A stretch of DNA of 24,804 bases from JBJXHC01 sp046160825 (GTDB lineage: Bacteria; Bacteroidota; Ignavibacteria; UBA10030; UBA6906), in the NCBI GenBank assembly GCA_046160825.1, contig JBJXHC010000080.1, positions 1 to 24,804 of the forward strand, written 5' to 3'. The position numbers were made by a program, and so were the translations under genes. Positions 17,182 to 23,705 of the stretch are shown one piece after another; position 1 is the stretch's first letter, and each line of letters opens with the position of its first letter. Below the pieces are notes generated by a model. It was given only the letters and a program-made list of their open reading frames with translations, did not search any database and had not been told where the DNA came from.

Positions 17182-17718
17182 TCATCCTCTTGTCATCTTC
17201 TCGCTGAACGTGTGTTCGAGTTTTTCTCTCGTGGTGAAGGTGATGACGACAAGTCCGAGCATGATTACGGAAGAGAAGGTATTGAACCAATACTCGGGTT
17301 GGCTGTGCAAAACGCCATTCAACGCACCGAGCATGCAAACAATAAGCCCGAAGAATGCCGGGGCCTCAAACAGCGCAAGTCGGACAATGAGTGCGGAGCG
17401 TAATCGGGTGAGTGACGATTGGACAGAAGGCACGTTTTCCACCACGTCCTGGTTCGGTGCGGCGATCCTGGTAAATGCTATCTGTGCGGCGAGGTAGCAA
17501 GAGAGGGCGAGAAGTACATGAATGATGGTGAGTGTTTGGAGAAGTTCTGCGGCGTCTTCAAGTGACGGGTTCTCTGCCGGCGGATTGGAGTACACAACAT
17601 ACACTACGGCTGCAAAAGTAATAACACCTATCGCAAGCGCAGCATGGATGACCTGTAGTGATCGAACATATGTCTCCGACAGTGCCCGCTGGAATTCATT
17701 GAGGTTGATGATGGACAT
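17182..17718 (-). CDS. Conserved-type four-helix membrane protein, function unknown
   Basis: 178 residues with about four hydrophobic segments (roughly 23-44, 64-86, 107-131 and 143-161) and charged loops. The N-terminus is cytoplasmic-like (SIINLNEFQRALSETYVRSLQ). I recognise no enzymatic motif. It starts 59 bp after the stop of the propeller gene on the same strand and could be co-transcribed with it. Only a weak GGA precedes the ATG. Confidence 0.7.
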   Translation of the reverse strand: MSIINLNEFQRALSETYVRSLQVIHAALAIGVITFAAVVYVVYSNPPAENPSLEDAAELLQTLTIIHVLLALSCYLAAQIAFTRIAAPNQDVVENVPSVQSSLTRLRSALIVRLALFEAPAFFGLIVCMLGALNGVLHSQPEYWFNTFSSVIMLGLVVITFTTREKLEHTFSEKMTRG

Positions 17719-17777
17719 TCCGTTTCTGCTTTCACTGGTACAACGCCTTCCCGCGAACTATCAACAGGAGGGTGGAC

Positions 17778-18872
17778 CTAGTAAATCTTCCTCTTCCGCT
17801 TCGTTGTTTTCACTTCCTCCTGGATGACGACATTCACGCCTCCGGTGTCCGTGCCTATCCAGAGAATGCCTTCATCATCCACAAAGACACAGCGTACGCG
17901 ATTATCACCCAACGTTTTCTGGTCAGCCGGATCGTTGCCGAATGACGTGACGACGCCCGTCTTTTTATCAACCACTTTCAATCCACTCCCCAATGTGCCG
18001 ACAACGATATTGCCGAGCGTGTCTTCGCAGATGGAAGAGATATTCATGCCATGAAGATGATGTCTGAATTCCTCCCGCTGCCGGTCAAACTCATCCTTCT
18101 CATGGATAAACTCATCGAGTCCGGCGCTCTCCAGGCCGATCCATAGTTTGCCGCTCTTATCGGAATACAAGGCAGTCACGGAGTTGCCTGCGAGAGTGTT
18201 GGAGATGGAACCATCGCGTCGAAACACGCGGATGCTGCCGGTGGATTTATCGAGTTTGTTCAGTCCGCCGCCCAGCGTGCCGATCCAGAGATTGCCTGCG
18301 CGGTCTTCGGCGAGAGGCCATACCCGGTTCTCACTGAGACTGAGGGGAACCTCGGGGTCATACTTGATGTGGGAGAAATTCAAATTCGTCCGGTCGAACG
18401 TGTTCAATCCGTTCACTGTGCCGATCCACATTGTGCCGTCGCGGTCTTCAAGGATGGAGAGGACGCGGTCGTCGCTCAGCGTGTTGGTATTCAGTCCGCC
18501 GCTCTTATATTGTGTCAACTTGCCGCTGACACGGTCGAACCGGTACATCCCGCCGCCAAACATGCCGATCCAGAGAGTGCCCGACCGGTCTTCGTACATT
18601 GCCCGGACATCGTTGCCGAAACTCGAACCCGATTCCGGTGCATAGACCGTTATCGCACCATTATCGTACTTGCAGAATCCAGCCCCCGTACCAAACCACA
18701 TCACCCCGTCGCGTGTCTGCGTAATCACACTCACTTTTCCGGCAGGAAGGCCATGCTCAAGCGTGATCCGCTTGAAGACCGACTTTCGGGCCATATCCTG
18801 TCCAGAAGCACTAAACATCATTGCTGAAAGGAGGAGAGAGACTGCTGCAAAACGTAGCACATAGTGATACAT
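17778..18872 (-). CDS. Secreted two-component regulator propeller protein, propeller only
   Basis: 364 residues from ATG 18872, fixed by CAGGAG 6 bp upstream and a signal peptide (MYHYVLRFAAVSLLL..., cleavage near ASG-QD). The rest is seven regulator-propeller repeats of the form DxxGxLWIGTxxGGLxxxD (for example DRSGTLWIGMFGGGM, DRAGNLWIGTLGGGL, DDEGILWIGTDTGGV). In full-length relatives this propeller is the periplasmic ligand sensor of a hybrid histidine kinase, followed by a Y_Y_Y domain, a membrane helix and a kinase. Here the frame ends right after the seventh repeat with a basic tail (KTTKRKRKIY), so there is no signalling output domain. It may be a stand-alone binding protein or a truncated sensor. 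Confidence 0.85.
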   Translation of the reverse strand: MYHYVLRFAAVSLLLSAMMFSASGQDMARKSVFKRITLEHGLPAGKVSVITQTRDGVMWFGTGAGFCKYDNGAITVYAPESGSSFGNDVRAMYEDRSGTLWIGMFGGGMYRFDRVSGKLTQYKSGGLNTNTLSDDRVLSILEDRDGTMWIGTVNGLNTFDRTNLNFSHIKYDPEVPLSLSENRVWPLAEDRAGNLWIGTLGGGLNKLDKSTGSIRVFRRDGSISNTLAGNSVTALYSDKSGKLWIGLESAGLDEFIHEKDEFDRQREEFRHHLHGMNISSICEDTLGNIVVGTLGSGLKVVDKKTGVVTSFGNDPADQKTLGDNRVRCVFVDDEGILWIGTDTGGVNVVIQEEVKTTKRKRKIY

Positions 18873-19140
18873 AGAAAACTCCTGAATGGTGCTTGTAGAG
18901 TTGGAACGAAGTCGATAGAATTCTGACCGAAGAAAGACGATGTTAAGCGGTGAAAAGGTAGCAAGAATGGCGGAACGGTGCAAGGGGTGAGAGAATGCTC
19001 GGAGAGGAGATAAAGGTCTGCGATTCTAGTCCGCTTCTTGCATGAGTTCCGGTCTTTTCATATATTTGTCGAGCAATTTTTGAACGCCTTCCTTGTTATT
19101 TTTCCTCGTTCAAGAGCGCATATTGTGATTCAATTCAATT
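18873..19140. other. Intergenic stretch between propeller gene and tRNA fragment
   Basis: No coding frame is supported. The region must carry the promoter of the minus-strand propeller gene and contains a plus-strand candidate promoter for the tRNA at 19038-19068. Confidence 0.45.
19038..19068 (+). promoter_or_regulatory. Candidate Bacteroidota-type promoter before the tRNA fragment
   Basis: TATATTTG at 19061-19068 is a perfect TAnnTTTG -7 element, and CTTG ending at 19040 lies 20 bp upstream, as for the -33 element. It is about 70 bp ahead of the tRNA-Asp 5' half and points toward it. Confidence 0.5.
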
Positions 19141-19181
19141 GGGGTGGTAGCTCAGCTTGGTTAGAGCGCCTGCCTGTCACG
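19141..19181 (+). pseudogene. tRNA-Asp(GTC), 5' half only
   Basis: GGGGTGG acceptor strand, TA, D-stem GCTC/GAGC with loop AGCTTGGTTA, then the anticodon arm CCTGC-CT-GTC-AC-G. This is tRNA-Asp position by position up to base 39. After 19181 the expected CAGG of the anticodon stem is replaced by TTGG and no variable loop, T-arm or matching CCACCCC acceptor strand follows. An integrase gene starts 117 bp later, so this is most simply an integration-site scar or a failed reconstitution of the tRNA. Confidence 0.8.
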
Positions 19182-19239
19182 TTGGCGCCGCCTTAGAAAA
19201 ATCCTCGATTCCAATTCGCCTTCACACACTTCCTACGAA

Positions 19240-19262
19240 CGCCTAACACAAGCGCCTAACAC
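19240..19262 (+). repeat. Tandem 10-bp direct repeat before the integrase gene
   Basis: CGCCTAACAC occurs at 19240-19249 and again at 19253-19262 (13-bp period), between the tRNA fragment and the recombinase start. Short direct repeats in this position are typical of arm-type binding sites for tyrosine recombinases. A shared TTAGGCG core in reverse orientation sits at 20337-20343, just after the integrase stop. Confidence 0.6.
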
Positions 19263-19297
19263 TTCCACCTGTTCCTTCATCTTCAGATGGAGGAAAC

Positions 19298-20323
19298 ATG
19301 GCCTGCCTCATTCAAGACAAACGCGGCATCTTCTACATCGTCGCTAAAGTTGGGACGAAACGAATCTGGAAGTCTACGCGGACACGCAACAAGCGGGAAG
19401 CATACAAGATATTCCTCGCCACCGATAACAAGCCCCTCAATGAAGAAACGAATGGTCTCTCTCACCATATTGCCAGCTACATCCAGCACGTAAAAGCGAC
19501 GTTTGGCACAAAGACCTACCAAGTGTACGACCTCGCCTTAAGAAATCTCCTCAGATTTACTGGCGATGTCTCCCTTGACATAATTCTCCCACGTACAATC
19601 GACCTCTACAAGATCGAACGGCTCAAGACTGTCTCCCCTGCAACGGTGAACATCGAACTCCGGGCGTTCAAAGCGTTCTTCAATTGCTTGCGCCGTTGGG
19701 AATATGTTGCCAAAAATCCATGCGAAGGAATCACATCGGTGCGAAGTCCCCAACGCATCCCCGCATATCTGACAATGGAGCAACTTGAGAAACTGGTAAA
19801 AGGAATTGGAGATCCGTGGCTTAGGAGAATCGTGACATTTGCGGCCATGACAGGTGCGAGGCTTGGGGAGATCCTTCACCTGACCTGGAACAACGTGGAT
19901 ATGGTGAACCGCGTTATGCTGATACAGAGCAGTGTCTCATATCAGGTTAAGTCCGGGAAGGTCCGGGCGATCCCGATGAATCAGTCAGTGTTCGAGATGC
20001 TGAACAGGACGCAAGAGCGAACGGGGTTGGTGTTTCCGGGCAAGAGAGGTGGAACTGCGCAGACAAATCATGTGAGCAGAAGGTTTAGGCAGGCAGTCCG
20101 GGCCGCGGGGATGGATAGGAGGTTACACTTTCACTCGCTCAGACACACGTTTGCAAGTCTGCTGGTGCAAAAGGGTGTATCGCTGTACCACGTTCAAAAG
20201 CTATTAGGCCATTCTTCTCCGAGGGTTACAGAAATCTATGCCCACTTGCAGAACCCGTTGCTCCACTCTGTCGTTGATATTATTCAGATGAATTCCATAT
20301 GCTCTACTAAATCCACCTCATAA
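19298..20323 (+). CDS. Tyrosine recombinase / phage-type integrase
   Basis: 341 residues; TGGAGG at 19288-19293 precedes the ATG. The N-terminal part (about 1-45) resembles an arm-binding region, about 55-135 is a SAM-like core-binding domain, and about 155-330 is the catalytic domain. The active-site set is complete: Arg188 in TGARLGEILHLTW, Lys221 in the KSGKVRAIPM hairpin, His279 and Arg282 in HSLRHTFAS, His305 in LLGHSS and nucleophile Tyr314 in TEIYAHL. The insert that marks integron IntI enzymes is not seen, so it is grouped with element integrases. Its position beside a broken tRNA-Asp fits site-specific integration at the tRNA. Confidence 0.92.
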   Translation: MACLIQDKRGIFYIVAKVGTKRIWKSTRTRNKREAYKIFLATDNKPLNEETNGLSHHIASYIQHVKATFGTKTYQVYDLALRNLLRFTGDVSLDIILPRTIDLYKIERLKTVSPATVNIELRAFKAFFNCLRRWEYVAKNPCEGITSVRSPQRIPAYLTMEQLEKLVKGIGDPWLRRIVTFAAMTGARLGEILHLTWNNVDMVNRVMLIQSSVSYQVKSGKVRAIPMNQSVFEMLNRTQERTGLVFPGKRGGTAQTNHVSRRFRQAVRAAGMDRRLHFHSLRHTFASLLVQKGVSLYHVQKLLGHSSPRVTEIYAHLQNPLLHSVVDIIQMNSICSTKSTS

Positions 20324-20366
20324 GAAATGCCAAGGTTTAGGCGAGTGTTCGTTTTGCAATACCATA

Positions 20367-20504
20367 CTATTTAGGAATATCCAGAGTATGGACCGACGCC
20401 TTTGGCGTCGATCCGGTCGCCAGCTTGATTGAGAGTTTGCGTTTCGTCTCTAAGAGACTCTGCTTGACTTTCAGCATCCGCGACACGGCTTGGGATAGCT
20501 TCAC
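20367..20504 (-). CDS. Small basic protein, 45 residues, unknown function
   Basis: GTG start at 20504 with AAAGGAG at 20518-20512, spaced 7 nt, and a TAG stop at 20369-20367. The product begins MKLSQAVSRMLKVKQSLLET and is rich in Lys and Leu in its first half, suggesting a helix, with a Thr/Ser/Pro-containing tail. It starts 22 bp after the stop of the 39-residue ORF upstream on the same strand, so the two look like a mini-operon. A perfect 7-bp hairpin (CGACGCC/GGCGTCG, 20394-20410) lies inside its coding sequence. No family recognised. Confidence 0.5.
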   Translation of the reverse strand: MKLSQAVSRMLKVKQSLLETKRKLSIKLATGSTPKASVHTLDIPK

Positions 20505-20526
20505 GGAAAGACTCCTTTGATAAACA

Positions 20527-20646
20527 CTATTTCTCGATCTCGCGTCGAGCTGATTTCCGTAATGCTTCCATTGCTAACTGTAGCCTTGCTTTGAGCCTCA
20601 TTGCTTTCAGAGCGATCCTCTTCTTTCGCAACTTTAGGTCGTCCAT
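20527..20646 (-). CDS. Small highly basic protein, 39 residues, unknown function
   Basis: ATG start at 20646 with AAAAGGAG (ending at 20654) 7 nt upstream and a TAG stop at 20529-20527. The sequence starts MDDLKLRKKRIALKAMRLKA and is a near-continuous Lys/Arg-rich amphipathic helix, which could bind nucleic acid or a partner protein. Its upstream region on the same strand is the hairpin-dense block, so that block may be its transcript leader. Placement beside an integrase suggests an element-encoded accessory factor such as a recombination directionality factor, but size and motif do not settle this. Confidence 0.5.
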   Translation of the reverse strand: MDDLKLRKKRIALKAMRLKARLQLAMEALRKSARREIEK

Positions 20647-20738
20647 CACTTCGCTCCTTTTCATCAGACTGTCGAATTACTTTTGCAAGCTAAGAAGGTG
20701 ACAGGATAGATGCAAACGAGAAAGCGCATCACGCAGTT

Positions 20739-21053
20739 GGTGTGCGGCAAACCCATTCGCACGTTTGACGCACACCTACTGCTGTGCGGGCTTCTTGCCT
20801 ATTGCACGGCAACTGTTCTTGCTTACAATTTCAGTTGACGTGCATTTGGCAACCGCTCATGAGTAGACACCGCCGTGCGTCGGCTTACTTGCCTGACAAT
20901 CCAACTGCAAGCGGATATGATTCTTGGTAGGCAAGTTTGCATAATGGCGTGTTATATGCGTGGGTTGATGGCTGCCCCGTTAGGGGCGCATATAACATCG
21001 CATTATGTAAGTGGGATGTGGCTCAAACCGAGATCGAAGAGGTTCACCGAGCC
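20739..21053. ncRNA. Candidate structured RNA or multi-hairpin DNA site
   Basis: Five consecutive stem-loops by eye. H1 20739-20776: GGTGTGCG/CGCACACC plus CAAAC/GTTTG with a single mismatch between. H2 20795-20852: TTGCC/GGCAA, GCAC/GTGC and CAACTG/CAGTTG separated by symmetric internal loops. H3 20887-20936: ACTTGCCT/AGGCAAGT. H4 20940-21007: CATAATG/CATTATG, a 3x3 internal loop, then TGTTATATGCG/CGCATATAACA, with a CCCC-GTTA-GGGG tip. H5 21020-21053: GGCTC/GAGCC and AACC/GGTT. H3 and H4 nearly abut. Strand is undecided; on the minus strand the block would precede the two micro-ORFs. No known RNA family recognised. Confidence 0.45.
20940..21007. repeat. Long imperfect palindrome with CCCC-GTTA-GGGG tip
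   Basis: Outer arms CATAATG (20940-20946) and CATTATG (21001-21007), a symmetric 3x3 mismatch, then a perfect 11-bp inner stem TGTTATATGCG (20950-20960) with CGCATATAACA (20987-20997). The CCCC/GGGG mini-stem at 20975-20986 stacks directly on the right arm, leaving a 14-nt bulge on the left. This is the strongest secondary structure in the window. Confidence 0.8.
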
Positions 21054-21134
21054 GGGTTATTGCTATGATTAGTCAAATTGCTTATTCTACACAACCAATC
21101 ATCACTCATGTCACTTGCAACGGAGGATTTCCAA

Positions 21135-23705
21135 ATGGAAACATTTTTCCGTGGTAGTTACGTGCTCCTGCTTCTTGTGTCACATACAGCGTTCGCACAG
21201 GTTTCCTCTTTTGTGTTTGATACCACGTTGACAAATTCTTCCGGCCCAACCGGGGTTCGTACACCTTCGCATTTCCCAAATATTCGCCTTCCGCAAAGTG
21301 CGGCCACAGCGCAGATGTCGCCTGCCGTCGCGATTGATCCGGCGGATGAGAGTAGAATTGTCGTTGGGACCAGCAATTTTAAGACAGGAGATGATGTAAT
21401 TGGACATTATCTCTCCACCAACTTTGGAAAGGACTGGGGTGGGTCCACAACGACCGTATCAAAATCAGGTCCGTTTGAATCTCCAAGTGTTCAATTTAAT
21501 AATTTCTTGCCTCCTGATGCTCCAAATCTATTGTTTACGTACAATGACCGTACCTTGGGACCGGGAGGATCTTCGCAGACCATACTTAGGATTGTTGCTT
21601 CGACAGATCGTGGCGATACGTGGGAACTTCCTGCCCCAATAGTGGAAAGCGAAGGCGTAGAGGCACCGTGCATGGTCGTTGATAATAATATCGGCAGCCC
21701 TCATAGAGGCAACATATACCTGGCCTACACAACTGCACTAACGGGCCCTCCATACCAAATCATGTTCACGCGTTCTATTGCTGGCGGAAATTTCACTACA
21801 CCGGTCCCAATCAGTACAACTGTTGCGAATGAAGATATGAGTCGCGGTGTAAGCATGGTTATTCTTCCCAGTGGAGACATCTTTGCTTGTTGGGCTCTCT
21901 ATCAGATAGATTCCGAGATAACCGAAACTGGGATTGGTTATACACGTTCGACCGATGGCGGAGCGACGTGGGCCCCAACCCTCATGATACCAATCATTGG
22001 ATTTATTGGAGCAAACGGCAACCTTGAAAAGGGGGTTCCAATCAATCTGATTGCTGCAAACAGTCATCCTTCTGTTGCGTTCGATCCGCCTAGCAGACTT
22101 TACATAGTTTGGGCAAACAAAACGATACCTTGTGAGTCCCAAGAAGTGGAACAGAGACTTCCAGATATCTGGATGGTTGATTCACGAAATAATGGTGAGG
22201 ATTGGGACGCTGCAAGAAGAATCAGCCCATTCGATGCGTGTCCACGAACCGATCAATGGAACCCAAAGGTTCATGTTGATCAGTATGAGGGCGTTAACGT
22301 GGTATATTACGACAGCGAGGTTGATGAACTTAACGATTACACACAGGTCACCTTGGCCCGTTCGGTGGACAACGGTCTTCATTGGAAATACTATCAGATT
22401 AGTGATCACAAGTGGATACCGGCACCTGCGCCGACCACCCAGAACTATGGCGGCGAATATTTGGGCCTTTCTTCAACAAGTGAGTACCTGATTATTGCAT
22501 GGAATGACAATCGGACTGGTGTTCATCAAACCTATTCTGCGCGTTTCCCGCTCACTCAAGCTAATGTATTTGCTTCTGTCGAAAAGGGATTTAACATGAT
22601 GGGAATCCCGGTCATTGTTAACAACTTTGCCCCGAACGCGGTATATCCAACAGCAGTGGAGGACAATGTTTTTGGTTACGCGCATAATGGTTATTTTGAA
22701 CCGACGGAACTGTCCTGCAATCGTGGTTGGTGGGTCAAATTCCCCGGAGAACAGAGTTTACAATATTCAGGGTTGCTTGTCGAGTCGATGGGTATGGCAG
22801 TTGGTCCAGGATGGAACATCATTGGGTCCATTAGCGCGCCAGTTGATGCCTCAACTGTCACCTCGGACCCACCTGGAATTCTCGCTTCTCCATTCTATTC
22901 ATATGCGGGTGGGTACCAACTAGCAAGTGTGCTCTATCCCGGTGGCGGATTTTGGGTGAAGACAACTCAGGCAGGCACACTATACCTCAATGGCGAATAT
23001 GAAGGTGGGATCGAGTCGGTGTTTGACGGCTACGACAGATTCACCATCAGCGACGCGATGGGCAACTCCCAAGATCTGTACGTTCGCAACGGGACACTCC
23101 TGCCGCCCGACGCAATCCCGGATATTGAGATGCCTCCATTACCACCCCCATCGTTTGATGCCCGGTTCGCTTCGCAAAAGATGCTGGAAACCGTTTTTGC
23201 AGATAGCGGCGTAGTAACACTTTGTATCACCGTTGATTCCGCTGTTGCACCTGTTGAGCTTTCCTGGGACATCAACCCTGAAAACGATATCGAATATAAT
23301 CTTGTAGGACCACTAGGGAAACCGAGCCGCCCGGGTGTTGGGGTCGGAAAAATTCGTTTTGCAGAGACAATGCGCACAATCCCCATTACTGCACTTGCGC
23401 GCCAAGACAATTCATCATCTCACCCGAGGGAAAGCTCTCTTCAACAAAATTTCCCAAATCCATTCAACCCTGAAACAGAGATTCGTTTTGATGTCGCGCA
23501 ATCGGGATGGCTTACACTAATCGTATATGATATTCTCGGTCGCCCTGTGCGGATACTCGCTTCGGGTGACTATCCACGAGGCTCCTATGCTATTCGTTGG
23601 AATGGCAGTGACGAACAAGGCAGGGATGTTGCGAGTGGATTGTATTTGTGTCAAATGGTACAAAGCGGCAAGACAATTACTCAAAAAATGGTTCTGGTTA
23701 GATAA
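21135..23705 (+). CDS. Secreted Asp-box (BNR/sialidase-like) repeat protein with type IX sorting domain
   Basis: 856 residues from ATG 21135, chosen because GGAGG (21122-21126) precedes it and a signal peptide follows (METFFRGSYVLLLLVSHTAFAQ, residues 1-22); the longer frame from 21078 lacks this. Residues about 45-480 form a beta-propeller-like region with Asp-box motifs: STNFGKDW, STDRGDTW, STDGGATW, SRNNGEDW and SVDNGLHW. A middle region (about 480-640) has WWVKFPGEQSLQYSG and GWNIIGS segments often found before sorting domains. The C-terminal 90 residues are a sorting domain with NFPNPFNPETEI, DILGRPVR and GLYLCQMVQSGK. Likely cell-surface or released; catalytic sialidase residues were not identified, so enzyme activity is not claimed. 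Confidence 0.88.
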   Translation: METFFRGSYVLLLLVSHTAFAQVSSFVFDTTLTNSSGPTGVRTPSHFPNIRLPQSAATAQMSPAVAIDPADESRIVVGTSNFKTGDDVIGHYLSTNFGKDWGGSTTTVSKSGPFESPSVQFNNFLPPDAPNLLFTYNDRTLGPGGSSQTILRIVASTDRGDTWELPAPIVESEGVEAPCMVVDNNIGSPHRGNIYLAYTTALTGPPYQIMFTRSIAGGNFTTPVPISTTVANEDMSRGVSMVILPSGDIFACWALYQIDSEITETGIGYTRSTDGGATWAPTLMIPIIGFIGANGNLEKGVPINLIAANSHPSVAFDPPSRLYIVWANKTIPCESQEVEQRLPDIWMVDSRNNGEDWDAARRISPFDACPRTDQWNPKVHVDQYEGVNVVYYDSEVDELNDYTQVTLARSVDNGLHWKYYQISDHKWIPAPAPTTQNYGGEYLGLSSTSEYLIIAWNDNRTGVHQTYSARFPLTQANVFASVEKGFNMMGIPVIVNNFAPNAVYPTAVEDNVFGYAHNGYFEPTELSCNRGWWVKFPGEQSLQYSGLLVESMGMAVGPGWNIIGSISAPVDASTVTSDPPGILASPFYSYAGGYQLASVLYPGGGFWVKTTQAGTLYLNGEYEGGIESVFDGYDRFTISDAMGNSQDLYVRNGTLLPPDAIPDIEMPPLPPPSFDARFASQKMLETVFADSGVVTLCITVDSAVAPVELSWDINPENDIEYNLVGPLGKPSRPGVGVGKIRFAETMRTIPITALARQDNSSSHPRESSLQQNFPNPFNPETEIRFDVAQSGWLTLIVYDILGRPVRILASGDYPRGSYAIRWNGSDEQGRDVASGLYLCQMVQSGKTITQKMVLVR

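Larger units (their letters stand above)
20324..21134. other. 811-bp stretch: two micro-ORFs (minus) and a hairpin-dense block
   Basis: Between the integrase stop and the next large gene. It contains two small minus-strand ORFs (20367-20504 and 20527-20646), then at least five hairpins between 20739 and 21053. No larger reading frame is convincing. A frame at 20931-21068 gives a protein-like but start-less stretch, discussed under the rejected items. Confidence 0.6.

Noticed and set aside
20698..20705. GTGACAGG as an inverted copy of the tRNA anticodon segment CCTGTCAC (possible second attachment site)
   Set aside because: An 8-bp match is expected about once by chance in a window this size, and no flanking bases extend it.
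20940..21012. Integron attC-like recombination site at the long palindrome
   Set aside because: The two-box layout with an unpaired spacer is attC-like, but the outer boxes are CATAATG/CATTATG rather than RYYYAAC/GTTRRRY, and the nearby recombinase does not show the integron-integrase insert.
20931..21068. Protein-like frame with LHNGVLYAWVDGCPVRG
   Set aside because: It has no start codon or ribosome site, is preceded by an in-frame TAG, and overlaps the strongest hairpin. It could be a decayed gene end, but the palindrome explains the sequence better.
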